A DNA stretch of 64,000 bases from Piper betle (Eukaryota; Streptophyta; Magnoliopsida; Piperales; Piperaceae). Below are positions 22,332-34,441 of this stretch, in pieces; the first letter of the stretch is position 1; each line of letters starts with the position of its first letter. Position numbers and translations under genes: made by a program. The stretch covers positions 16,315 to 80,314 of the forward strand of contig JAURVB010003185.1 of assembly GCA_033002965.1 (NCBI GenBank), written 5' to 3'. The notes under the pieces were generated by a model that was given only the letters and a program-made list of their open reading frames with translations, did not search any database and was not told the DNA's origin.

Positions 22332-25300
22332 AGCTTGATCTCTTCTTAGCAGCTAGTTGATACGGTTATGTTGACACTAGTTAATACTAAACAACCTCAA
22401 AAAAATTTAGCATTTAAAAAACATTTTAGGGATACCATTTTACCATGCACCCGAAGGCGCCAAAAGAATAAATTATTAGTAAATAAAAAATTATTCGCTT
22501 AATTATAGTTCGAATCAATCAAAGTGAAACAGGGGACAAATCACATCTGAATGGAATTAAATATCTTATCACATCTATAAGTTTGCCTTTAAATTCATGC
22601 AACTAAAACCCACTAAAAATATTGTCTCTTCTAATTCTTGGAGATAAGATCATCAATAAGCCTAAACATATATTATTATTATCTCTAAATTTCCTCTTCA
22701 ATATTTCTATCCCTTTCATTGGAAACATTATCAAACCTAGATTGCAAACTAAGTGGGTCCCATCATACTCCAATTAAGCTTATACCCATTTGGGTATCTG
22801 TACATTGGATACCCTTTCAATCACCATGGTTCTACATCGTGGGTCCCTCTTTAGGGCTCAAACAAAAAACACATTTAACAGCTACAGTGCATCCTCTTTT
22901 ACTGGAACAACTATATATATATATATATATATATACGAAAATAAGCTCGGGAAAAAACAATAATTGTAAATTCCTATTTTTTAAATTATAAACGGACTCG
23001 AACCATTAATCTAATCTAAATAAGTAAACTAGTTATTTTTCTCAACCGAGTTTAATTAGGGTTTTATTTTCGTTATAAATAAAAGAAATTGGAATGGAAC
23101 AACTCCAATTATTTTTAGTTTGGGTGAGTGGTCCCAATCTTACATGGGATCCAAGTTATTTTTAGTTCAGATTCCATGGGTTTGAATCTTACCGATTCTG
23201 ATTGTTACAATAATAATCATAATTTAAAAAAAATAGAAGTGTGTGAACAAAAACCCTAACAATAATCTACACTGTGTCACAAAGTTTCGAACCCTAAAAG
23301 CTGGGACGGAGTGCGTCTAAATCTTAATCTATTCCGATCATCATAATAATAATCATAATTTTTTTAAAAAAAAATAAGTGTACGAACAAAAGCCCTAAAT
23401 ATTCTACTCTATGTCACAAAGTTTCAAAATAAGAGTAGTCAAGACAACTCTAATAACAAGTCATTGAGTGTACATTGGTCGGCTGTCTATCCCCTTATCT
23501 TCATCCCTTTAATCGGTCCATTTTCAGGTCTCATGTCGTTGACGTAGGTTGTCAATTATCACCGGCAAGCAGCCTGGGGTGCCAACCTAGTCTTTTTTGT
23601 TCTATTCATAACAAATTAATGAGCTCAAGAACTCTATTAATTCTTTATAAATATATATGTACAGGGTGTTGATTAATTAATTTGATTATGTATTTTTTAT
23701 ATTACATTTTATTGAATAAGCAATTTTATTTTAAATTACTATAAATATACAAAAGTTTGGTGTATAACTAATATATAATGATTAAGTCCAAGTGCGGCAT
23801 GGCAACCCGAGTTATTTTTTGAAAAACGGTTGATGAAATTAAAAATTTATGTTTCATCCCCACTAATATATACTAGATTTTACATCAATATATGTTTTAT
23901 GTGAGATTAATTTGAGAGATATCACACTCCATCTACGTTAAAAAATTTTCATTTTCAAAATATTTTTTCTCTCCTTGCAGTCTAACTCAATGTTCATTGT
24001 AGTTCGGTTGGGAAAGAAATCAGGCTAAAAAGGGTATTTCTTAGATTTTTTAAAAAAGATGAATATGTTTCTCATTATTTTTTCGATGTATAAAAATAAT
24101 TCATTGAACTTATCGAATTAACGTTTCATTGAAGCATTTGTCACATTGAGATTTAAATCACAATGTTATTTTCTTATCTTTGAATGAGCCCCCTCAATAT
24201 TTTTTAAGTTTATTTTCAAATATGGTTTCGAATTAGTTCTAATAATAATCTATAGTCCATCCCCATTAATATAATGGATCTCGAATCTTAACTAATTTGA
24301 AAAATATTACAACCTTATACTGCATGGAGCAATTAAGAAATAAACAATTTTTGACATATTCAATGTCATCCTGGCTATTCAAAATTACTTTATCATTTAT
24401 AATTATATGAATCTTAATTAAAGATCCACGTCCTAACACCTTTTGGATATTGCGTAATATTCTAGAAATGGAGAATGAAAAGCACCAAAAAATATCTTCA
24501 TAATTCATAATGAATTTTCCATTAATAATTAGTTTGTTTTAGCCAGAAATACAAATCTTGCCTTTGACGGCTACAAGTGACAAGTTCAGACAATTATTCG
24601 GAAACACATATATTAAATAGCATTGCACATACTCAATTAGACTACAACATCTCATTAGTGAGGGAGAAAATAAAGACAACATCTTTCTTTCTTTCTTTCT
24701 TTTTCTTTTTCTTTTTTTTTTCTTTTTTTTGCCAGAACAAAGACAATTTGATTGAGGGTAAGTTTCTCTTGGACTGATGGAAACAATCAAATGCCAAATA
24801 TATAAGTTATGGGTAGAAGAAAATGGAACAAATTTCATGGTTTTGAAGGTTGAGAGTCTGAGCATAGATGGGCTCATCATGCAGGAATACAAAAGCCCAA
24901 ATTATACAAACTGATTGAATCCAAATTCATGCGACAATAGCATGCACAGGAAAAAACTATTTTGATTGTGTAAACAAACAGTAAAGGGTGACACTCAATT
25001 ATAAAATGACAAAATCAATGGAAACAAATCAGGGAGGCAGGTGTGTGCATGGATTGAGAGCATAAAAGAGGCAACATAAGGTACAACCCAACACCCATTT
25101 CAAACAAAAAAACAACATTGATATTATGGAGAAGTTGGGAGGACAGACAAAATACCAGTTCTTATGATGAAGAAATATCCAGATGATGTTACGCAAAGAA
25201 TTACAGAAGTTGCATTGAAGAAAACAAAAAAACAAGCAGAAACGCAAAAGCAGATGCATAGATGAAGCTAATCACATAAAACTCATATTAGTGATTATTG

Positions 25301-25631
25301 ATTGAATACTTGTACACTTAAATCACTTTAAAAAACCCATGCAGAAACACATTGATAAAATTTTTATATCAGATGCTCTTATTGATAAAAATCATGCAAC
25401 ATGACTGAATGCTAGAAAGTAGGCTAATGATGTTTTTGGTGAGATTATTAATAATTGTACCAATTTGAGTTAGTTATTTCCAATAAAGGTCTAACTCTAA
25501 TTTCCCATAATTATCAGTAAATCATTAGAATTATCAATTTTAGCAATAAGAAATATCGTTACCTAAGAAAAAACCCCTCTATATGCAAAAAATAAATGAC
25601 AAAACTTAAAAGACAACTTCCTACTATTCAT
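22332..25631. other. AT-rich intergenic DNA with small repeats
   Basis: Contains a TA run at 22911-22935, a short imperfect duplication (23205-23295 versus 23335-23430, sharing ATAATAATCATAATTT and TGTCACAAAGTTTC), and a pyrimidine tract on plus at 24680-24730. Apparent frames through these are not genes. No coding exon was recognised. Confidence 0.4.
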
Positions 25632-25956
25632 GTCGTAATTTTAAAAACGGGATTTTTTGATACGAGGTATATTTTGTTTAATCAGGTTGAATTAGATTGA
25701 AATATATTATAAAATTATAAATAAAATATTTTATTAAACGATAAAAAATATATTTTGCCATCAATATTCCATTAAATACTGATTAAAATACTATACATTT
25801 TAATAAAAAATCAAATTCTATGAAAATTTCGTTATAAAAAATTGAATACCAATTAAAATAGTACAAAAGCTTAATCAAACTGTACCGGATTCAAAGGAGG
25901 TATGTTGTATAGCAAGTACAACCTAATGGTATGATACGATATTTAAAACTATGATT
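25632..25956. mobile_element. MITE-like element, family member 2 (inverted)
   Basis: The left end GTCGTAATTTTAAAAACGG and the reverse complement of the right end, AATCATAGTTTTAAATATCG, are imperfect inverted repeats. The interior (for example GGTTGAATTAGATTGAAATA) is the reverse complement of the member at 18471-18769. Non-coding. Confidence 0.55.
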
Positions 25957-27663
25957 CACATCACCACTACGAATGTATGATACATTTTAGAATTCAAAAT
26001 AAAACCACCGAAAGCTCACAAAAAAGAAACTTCTTCATTCCATAGTACTCTTAATCTAGTCAAGACCAATGCAGAAAGTGACTAACAACAAGAAGCCGTT
26101 GTGTCACAGGGCTACTTTTATGGTAAAATTCTTTGCCCCAAATCCAACTCTATGCAGCATGTAACACCCTATTTTGTTCAAAAAGAGGACAGATTGAACA
26201 TCAATGTTATAATTCAAAAAGTTACTCATTAGACTACTATCATACAAATCTTACAGTAGAAGATCTCAACCCCTAAGTAGGCTTAAGACAAATGTCATAG
26301 TGGCTTTTTATATAATACATGTTGAATCATACTATCATAAGAAAGTTCTTAACTCTAAGGGGAGCTCCTAGCATAACCATTCCGAGTTACAAGAGAGGCG
26401 GTACCTCCCCGATAACTAAGAGGTAACTATACATAATGCAGATGATCATTCCGAACTACAAAAGAGGGGCAACCCCACCGAAGTTAAGAGGTTGAGTTTA
26501 AAGAAATGTGAATGTATGATCTAGTTCTTATACTTAGTTACAAACTTGAGGTTAGGTATACTTATTCTTATGATGATGTTGAACTTAATTTGTGTAACGC
26601 AAGGATCGTGGTTACTTGTTCCACATACCCACAGATAGAAATTAAAAACACAGACACATGGTATAAACAAGTATTAGGACATCGTACCCGAGTACTTGGT
26701 CTTCACAAGGACCTTTCAAGTGGTGTAAACTGTCTACCACTCAAATCTATGTTACTTTATCACACACACACAACTGCAATCAAATAGGTTTAGTGTACCT
26801 AGTGTACTCCAACATTAATTCCAGGATTCTAGGACTTAAACAGGCCCTACAGAAGGTCGTTAGTTAATCATGGATACTGTACAGGAACCTTCAATAGCAC
26901 CACATGTAGCCTGGACAACTCAATAGAGTATACAACGTGTCATAACCATATACATATACATCTAATCAACAATAACATGCTCACATCATACTTCCCAGGA
27001 TTATACAGAGAAGCACACATAAAAAATCCGCCACACATATGTATACATATAGGGCTTGGGTAGGAGTTTATATCATATTATTTCTAGATCTTAAGTTTGA
27101 AAACCATCAAGGGATTTCAACTTTGAAGTTTTATTAAATTATGGACAAATATCGTCTAAATAGTCTAAAGCTAATGAGATCCAATCAAACACCACTAACT
27201 TTGTTCCATGATCACAAAACAAAATGACGATAGAGCCAAACAGAGAGCCAAATAGGGGGAGTCTTAAAGACCTGGATGAGTCAAACTCCTTGTCCAAACT
27301 CGGTGAGCTCACTCTGCGTATCCTAATAAATGAAAAGGAAATGCTTGATCACTCACCCGCCAATTCTGTACGTAAAACGAGGCAAAGCCCCCATATAAGC
27401 ACAACACACAAATAAAGTTAATTAATTTAATTATTTTACTTAATGACTTGTTAAACCTCATTATGTAACATTTATTAAGGTTTAAGGTTGCAAGTATACT
27501 TAGTGAAAAATGTCCGATTCTTAGGGTTTTATTGTCAAATTTAACTAGATGATTTTTAAGACAAGTCAAACAGTATCCAAATGGGCTGAAATTTAGAAAA
27601 GTGGGCCTTGACACTCTAAGCATTGGGTACAAAGTTTACCAAGTGTTGGGCCATGGGCCAACA

Positions 27664-28841
27664 TGTAACACCCCAAATCCGGTTCACGCTCGTGAACCGA
27701 ACCGGCATGTTACAGGCCCCGATTAGGTCGGCTAACCCGAACCTAACTCATGCGGATCCAATCTCGGCGTCTTAAGATGAAGATACTACTCGCAATGCAT
27801 GGATGAATGCACAAATCCTAACATGGTACTACATGAATGACATGCAAATCAAAGTACACACCAAGACAATCCCGATAAAAATTAATAAAAATTTTGAAAT
27901 ATAACGGACAGAGTTTACCCTAAAAATGCAATTAGGGGCCACCCTGTCAAATATACATATGCAAATATATATATAACCATATATCAAACAATTTCATTCA
28001 TACAAAATACAAAATCTAACATGTTGTAACTCATTTTGAACTTGGGTCTCAACCCACCACGCTTCCATTGTGCAATCTATTCGTGTTCACATCATCTCAT
28101 CATCTCTTAGCACTTAATTACATCCTATCATCATATCTTAAGCATTTAATCACATCATATCATGTCTCAGCATTTCACGTCATTCTCAAGATAATAACAT
28201 CATAACAAAAACATTAATTACTCTATCGACTGACATGTGTGCAAACGACATCATTGCTCCTCCGTCCAAGCTGGCTCCTCCAACTCGTGATTATTACCTA
28301 CATATAGTATAAAAACACGTCAGTAACAAGTGTTACTGGTCCGGAAAATAAAATAACTATAACAAGCTGGCTATGAGAGCAAACTCTCATATGAAAGAAA
28401 ACATCATATACTCCACGTGAACACTCTGAAGGGCACTACTGAGGAGCCACTGGGCTGCAGACCAGGTAGCATCCCGAACTTACTGATCTGCTGCTGCTGA
28501 TGCCGCTCTCGGCATTTTCTTACTTCATTTTCTGGTCTACAAATCCTAAGCCCTCTCCTTACCTCCATATTTCTCCTGGCCTTGAGCACGAAGGCCGAGT
28601 ACTCTCAGACAGTCGCCTTTAGTACCCTTTGAACCACAAGTCCGGACATGCGTTGTACTAAACAGTATCCGTAAACCTCCACGTTCTCCGGGTGTGAGGA
28701 ACTCAAACGCGGAGTTGTCAGGATCCCTCGGGAATGGAACAGTCCACTGGCACTAATCCAGAGCCCGCTTTGACTGTCACGGCATCCGCTCATGGTACGT
28801 GCAGTCGGTTTCTCCATCTCTCGTCTCACTGAAAACGCAAA

Positions 28842-28888
<47 letters not shown>

Positions 28889-30668
28889 CTGGGTAGGGAT
28901 TTATATAATAGGCCCGAAGGCAACTTGTGGTGGATCTTATTTTTGAAATCATCCTCGAAGGATCTCATCCTCGAGGGGTTATTAATCCAGAAATCTGTTC
29001 GGTTAAATGGCCCGAGTTAAGTGGGATCCGATAAAACGCCACTTAACCCGTCCTGCAGGCAATAAATCAAACATACAATAGAAGAGAGTAAAAACAGAGA
29101 CGAGTCCTAAACGGACCTGGTAGAAGCTCCAAGCGTGTCATCGCGCCTAGGCGGCGAGCTCCTACTCCGTACCTACACATCAAAACTAAATACTAACGCC
29201 CGCTAACTAAATGATGCATCAAACTCAACACAATCAAACACAAAATCATCAACCGTCAAATAACCATAAATATGAAAATAATTCTAACTCATCCTATTCA
29301 TGCCAATTTTATTGTATTTTTCCTAAGTTACATCGTACACGATTATCATGCTCAAATTTACTTACTTCATTAGATCACTTAACCTTCATTCTCATATTAA
29401 TCACATCATGTACATCTTTACTTCATTCATAGTCTGGCATTCATTATGACAACTACTCAATTCTAGTATGTTATGCTAACAATCATCATCAATTTTAACT
29501 AATTAAATCGGAGGTAATTATACCTCACGTAGTCAGCGATCTGCGACGGTTAGGGTTTCGTCGCGCATCTCGGAGCTCGAATTTGACGCTCGGCGGCGTC
29601 TGAAGTCAATCAGGTTCGACTGGATGAACTCCGTGGAAGATCTGCCAAATTCCTGCATATCTGGTGTTCTGGTGGGTTTCGGTGGTTTTCTGGCATGTTC
29701 CGGCGATTTTCCGGCAACAACCGTCGACAGCGTCTACTGGCCGAAAAGTAAGGGTATTGGGTACCCTTGGAACCAGCTCAGCGAGCCCGACGCGTCTACG
29801 GCGTCGACATGGTCAGCGGAGTTGGCGGCTTGCCAAAAAATGGTCAAAACAGTGGTGGCGGCGATGGGTGACTCGATCCGGCCGGCCTGGGCGGCGACGG
29901 CCTCCGCTCCGGTCAGGAAGGGTCACTGGGTGGTCGAGCGTGTTGAGGCGACCACCCAATCGTGGCGGCGATGGTCGCCGGTAGTGAAATCAACAACGCG
30001 ATCGAAACACAGTCGTTGCGCTAGGCGCGGCTTCCTCGAGTTGCGGCAGCCAAATGGTGGCCGGCCTGGTCGGGGCGGCACGGCGATGCCGTGGCAGGGC
30101 TAGCTAGCGATGATCGGCGGCAGGCCGGTGTCCACGGCAACGGTGGCAACACTGCACGGGGGCAGCGTCGGGGCAAGGGTTTGGACGAGGAAGAAGAACG
30201 GGTCGGGGGTGAGAAAAAACAATTGGGTGGCAATATCGTAAATAATACTTGACTCGATTCCGTCTCGAGCCAAGAATAATAACTAAGTCATATTAAATCC
30301 TAAAAAAAATTCATAAAAATCGGGAAAAATCCAAAACATCATAATGATATGCTCTAGACTATCAACCCACCCAAACTGCCCTTAACGCGTCCTAATGCGG
30401 TAAACGACCTAAAACTAATTCTATGATCCACTATATATAAAAATAAAAAAAAATAACTAGCATACTCTCATATATTTTGATGACTCATTCTGTTCTACTG
30501 TGTTCATGACATTATCATCATATACTTGGGTACGCATGACCCTCATAGCTCATACACACGACTGGCGTCGGCTCAATACACGTGTTCTGAATCTGAATCG
30601 ACTCAAAAATAACGGTCGAACCGACCGGTTCTGGATATAAAACCCTAACTCGAGTCGTGGGTTTTACA
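27664..30668. mobile_element. Solo LTR of about 3.0 kb with 5-bp target duplication
   Basis: Starts TGTAACACCCCAAATCCGG and ends GTGGGTTTTACA, so the termini are TGTAA...TTACA. It is flanked on both sides by CAACA (27659-27663 and 30669-30673), a perfect 5-bp target duplication typical of LTR retrotransposons. A GC-rich block lies at 29540-30230 and a TA microsatellite at 28843-28885. The open frame at 29624-30103 in the GC block matches no retroelement domain I know. A diverged relative of 28310-28480 lies at 58310-58480. Confidence 0.7.
28843..28885. repeat. TA dinucleotide microsatellite
   Basis: A pure alternating TA run inside the solo LTR. Predicted frames through it give only I/Y repeats. 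Confidence 0.9.
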
Positions 30669-30924
30669 CAACATGGTACGCATATATAAAAATAATAAAA
30701 AAATTACTGGCATACTCTCATATATCTGATAACTCATTCTGTTCTACTGTGTTCATGACGTTATCATCATATACTTGGGTACGCATGACCCTCATAGCTC
30801 ATACACGCGACTGGCATTGGCTCGGTACACGTGTCCTGAAACTGACTCAACTCGAAAAAAATAACGGTCGACCCGACCGGTTCTGAATATAAAACCCTAA
30901 CTCGAATCGTGGGTTTTACAAGCA

Positions 30925-31510
30925 AACCCCTAGGCAGTTCCGGTAATTAGGATTTCTCGACACTGATCGATCACACACAATCAACACACCATGTTTACGG
31001 GGTTAATCCCCAATCTTATTTACTAATTATATAAATAAGGATTACACATGCACTCTCACCTTGGCAAGCACTTGCAGTAACGACCCGACCTAAAATATAA
31101 ATTAATGGATCAAATCATTTTTTTTAAAGTGATTAATCAAGCTATAAGTATATTTTCACTTATATGTTAGATATTATCTTAAAATGTGTTAGATATGAGA
31201 CTATTTTTTACAAGGTATTTATTACAGCCCACCAACCTTTCAAAAATTTCGTTCTCAAAATTTCTTTCTTAGGTTTCTCGGTTTCTTATATTTTATCCTT
31301 CTTTCTTCAAGAAATCCTATCCACAAAATTCTTTTTCTTGGATTTATTTTTTCTTGGTCTACTCACTATTTAATATGATCCTAAGTCAGCTCTGATAATA
31401 TATGTAATAGCCCAGCCTAAATACAAATTGATGAATTTAGTCTTTTTTAAAAAATTATTAATCAAGTTAAACATTTATAGATATATCTCTTCATATATAT
31501 ATATATATAT
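30925..31510. other. AT-rich intergenic DNA ending in a TA microsatellite
   Basis: No gene seen. Two related phrases, GTAACGACCCGACC at about 31078 and GTAATAGCCCAGCC at about 31405, each followed by TAAAT and AATTGATG-like sequence, look like truncated LTR starts. The stretch ends in a TA run (31493-31510) next to the GC-rich element. Confidence 0.35.
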
Positions 31511-32570
31511 GGAATAAGTATTCCTGTTCTCCAGCACAGCCATCTTGGCTGTGCTGGAGAACGATCTTGGCCGTTGGATTAGCATCCAACGGCCAAGATC
31601 AAAAAAACAAAAAAAAGAAGGGCGGCGGCGCCGCCCTCCGCCGCAGCAGCGACGGCGGAGGGGGCGCCCCTGATGCCCGGCCACGGCGACGGCCGGGAGG
31701 GGGGGGGGGGCGGCGGCGACAGGGGACGGGGGGTTCGGCGCGGCGGGGTGGCGGGCGGGGGCCGAGGGGGGCGCGGCGAGGTGGCGGGCGGGGGCCAAGG
31801 GGGGCGCGGCTGGGTGGCAGCGGGGGCCGAGGAGGGGCGGGGACGGGGTGGCGGGCGGGGGACGGGGGGGGGCATCGCGCGGCGGGGTGGCGGGCGGGGT
31901 ACAGGGTGGCCGGCGGGGGCATCCAACGGCCAAGATCAAAAAACAAAAAAAGAAGGGCGGCGGCGCCGCCCTCTCGGCCGCGGCAGCGACGGCGGAGGGG
32001 CGCGCCCGATGCCCGGCCACGGCGGCGGCCGGGAGGGGGGGCGGCGGCGACGGGGGACGGGGGGTTCGGCGCGGCGGGGTGGCGGGCGGGGGCCGAGGGG
32101 GCGCGGCGAGGTGGCGGGCGAGGGGCCAAGGGGGGCGCGGCGTCGGGTGGCGGCGGGGGCCGAGGGGGGCGCGGGGGATGGGGTGAGCGGGCGGCGGGAC
32201 GGGGGGCGGCGATCGCGCGGCGGGGTGGCGGGTGGGGTACGGGGTGGCCGGCGGGGGACGGGGGTGCGTCGCGCGGCGGGGTGGCGGGCGAGGGATCGGG
32301 TGCGTGGTGTCGCACGGCGGCGGGGCGGTGGGCCGGCAGGGGAAGAGGCGGCGGCGAGATCCGCCGCCCGTCCCCCGCGGTTACGTCGGCTCGGCGGTGG
32401 CGGCGTCGGCCGAGGTGGCGTCGCGTCGGCCAGGGTGGCGGCGACGCGACGGCCGGCGGCAGCAGACTGTTTGTTTTTTTTAATGGAGAAGGGGGGAAGT
32501 GGGGGTTTGCTTCAGCCGTTGGATTTGATCCAACGGCTGAAACACTGCAGCACAGCCATCAGCTCCCCCG
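31511..32570. mobile_element. Very GC-rich foldback element inserted in a TA microsatellite
   Basis: A block of extreme GC content lies between TA runs on both sides (31493-31510 and 32571-32594). The left end has two consecutive perfect hairpins: a 16-bp stem at 31526-31541/31547-31562 and a 17-bp stem at 31563-31579/31584-31600 containing GGCCGTTGGAT. The right end has a 14-bp perfect hairpin at 32511-32524/32528-32541 with GCCGTTGGAT, and the tip repeats GGCTGTGCTG in inverted orientation. The interior is a tandem duplication (31582-31918 and 31919-32254) of poly-purine/CGG-rich sequence. The long open frames in both strands are by-products of composition. Insertion into TA repeats recalls rice Micron MITEs, but the sequence differs. 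Confidence 0.6.
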
Positions 32571-32594
32571 TATGTATATATATATATATATATT

Positions 32595-34380
32595 GAATCT
32601 TATTTTAAAATATGTTAGATGTAAAACTAGGCATGTAATCCAACACGATCAAGCCACACCCTTTACAAAGTGACTCGTGGACTCCATAAACGATCAACCC
32701 CACTCAAAACAAGTCATCACACACTCACTACGTCCGTACACCCCTGTGCACAGCAATTCACATCGTACATGCAAGTCACATCAAATGTCAGAGTTTTTCT
32801 TGAAGATAAATAGATCAAGAGAGGAAAACGAGACTAGGAGCCGTTTTGGCACTCCACTGGCAATGCCTTCGCGTCCACCACACGAAGCTTTGGCCTCCTT
32901 GATGCAAGGTTGCCTCCCCCACAACAAGAAACCCTCATGGTCTTCTTCCCTTGTGCGTTCTCTTTGAGAATGGTCGATCCCTTCTCCTCCTTGACAATTT
33001 GATCCCCATAGGTTCCCGGCCAATGGGATGCGAGCCAGTCTCGGTCCAACCCTAGCCAAGCCCCTAAGAGCTGTTGGTGATGCCCCCTGGTAGAGCTTGC
33101 ACTCCTGGGTGAGGACTGGTCACGCCCCCACTTGCGGTTGCACCCAGTCCTGGTCGAGACGAGCAGTCCCAGTCAGTCCTGGGACTCTCGGGAGAGACTC
33201 CCGAGCACTGCCAGGACTGCTAGGTCGCACCCTAGCAGTGTGCTCGGTCGCACCCTAGCAGTGTGCTCGGTCACGCCCGAGCATCTGTGCTCGGTAGTCC
33301 CGAGCATCTGTGCTCGGTAGTCCCGAGCACTCGGGACCCTCCTGGTCCATGGTGATCGGGTAGGGCCTCCTCAGTTCACGAAATTACTTGATGACTTCAA
33401 GGTTGAGATACCACCATTTCTCAACTTCGCCCACATAGTTGAAATGGTAAATATTCACCTTGATGACTTCAAGGTTGTGGGTTCAACCCACATTGGCTTC
33501 ATTTTTTTTAAGTGAGTTACTTTTGACTTTTAATCGAGCTGGTTTCGAGCTAAAGAACGAGCTGTCAAACAAGCTCACAAAAATTAAGCAGTTTAAGTAT
33601 ATTCGAGCTCGAGTCGAGTTTAAGTATATTCGAGCTCGAGTCGAGTCGAACATATAAAAGATATTCAAGTCGAACTTAAGCATGTATATCTAAAACTCAT
33701 TCGATCTCGAGTCGAGTTTCAAACTATTCGAGCCGAGTTCAAAAACATGTTGAACTCGGCTCGCTCGCTCAATTAGCACCCCTAGGTAGGGCCTCCTGCC
33801 CATGACCGAACATGGTCGAGCCGAATGGGAACTTGGTGTTTCTCCTCCCTATGATGTTCGGTAGTGGCTGGACGGCACCCGATGGGTGCTGGTTGCACCC
33901 GAGGCAGCCCATGGCCACTCAGTAGTGCCCTCAATGTCACCCGATAGGGCTGGGACTCCTCCACAGTCCACGACCGAGCCTTCTAGGTGCTGGCATCCGG
34001 CAACACCCATAGCCACCCGATAGGCAGCAAAGGGGCTCCCGAGCAGCACCTAACCTCCATAGTTCTCGATCAACCCTAGGACCACCCAATGCACAAACTC
34101 CTTGTGCTCTCAGTTATCATCTGCATCTATAACACACATTAGTGGGTGTACATAGTTTCTTCACACCTAGGACCTACAAGCATCCCAGTGCAGGACTTAC
34201 CTAGGGACAATGCACCAAAACCTCAGGTAACCGATCATCCCTGTGATCAAGGCTGTGTCACCTTGCATGATACTATGGTGTATACTAGAAATCACTATCA
34301 AAATCTAAACCTTGATTTTCATTCAATCTCCAACATAAATTAGCAACCGTTGACTTCTACAATGAGTGAAAATATGAAAG
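32595..34380. other. Repeat-rich, moderately GC-rich DNA, probably retroelement-derived
   Basis: At about 33220-33345 short phrases recur in tandem (CGGTCGCACCCTAGCAGTGT and GAGCATCTGTGCTCGGTAGT, each twice). Similar wording (GCACCCGA, CCCGATAGG) recurs at 33860-34030. The open frames are short and conflicting; no gag, protease, integrase or reverse transcriptase motif was seen. Confidence 0.35.
33372..33784. mobile_element. Composite insertion between 13-bp direct repeats
   Basis: GGTAGGGCCTCCT occurs at 33359-33371 and 33785-33797, bracketing this 413-bp segment. Its first part (about 33420-33510) has RNA polymerase III-like boxes: TAGTTGAAATGG (A-box-like) and GGGTTCAACCC (B-box-like), then CATTTTTTTT, as in tRNA-derived SINEs. 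Its second part is a CGAGCTCGAGTCGAG-rich repeat ending TTAGCACCCCTA that also occurs at about 61395-62370. The long flanking repeat fits LINE-assisted insertion better than hAT, but the boundary could also be coincidental. Confidence 0.4.
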
Positions 34381-34441
34381 GGGGGCAGTGATAACAGTTT
34401 CTCGCCAATCTAATCCCCATCATGCTATGATATAGACCAAC

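Larger units (their letters stand above)
26160..30920. mobile_element. Outer LTR-like element interrupted by a second LTR
   Basis: Begins TGTAACACCCTATTTTG at 26160 and ends GTGGGTTTTACA at 30920, the TG...CA ends expected of an LTR. The possible target duplication is only 4 bp (AGCA at 26156-26159 and 30921-30924). The 3' part (30674-30920) closely resembles the 3' end of the inner LTR, so the two are related families. Without the inner insertion it would be about 1.75 kb. No gag/pol sequence is recognised, so it reads as a solo LTR. Confidence 0.45.

Noticed and set aside
24539..25259. Minus-strand frames of 117 and 76 residues
   Set aside because: Lys-rich or Cys/Phe-rich products of A- and T-rich tracts; no conserved motif seen.
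28777..29020. Frames with long I-Y repeats
   Set aside because: Translation of a TA microsatellite.
29624..30103. 159-residue plus-strand frame in the solo LTR
   Set aside because: It lies inside an LTR, has competing frames, and shows no gag, protease, reverse transcriptase or integrase motif.
31567..32673. 368-residue open frame on plus, with overlapping frames on minus
   Set aside because: The frame exists because extreme GC content removes stop codons on both strands. It covers hairpins and a tandem duplication, and its G/R/A-rich translation matches no family.
33220..33345. Short regularly spaced repeats resembling a CRISPR array
   Set aside because: The repeats abut or overlap with no unique spacers, in a plant nuclear context; they are simple tandem duplications in retroelement-like DNA.
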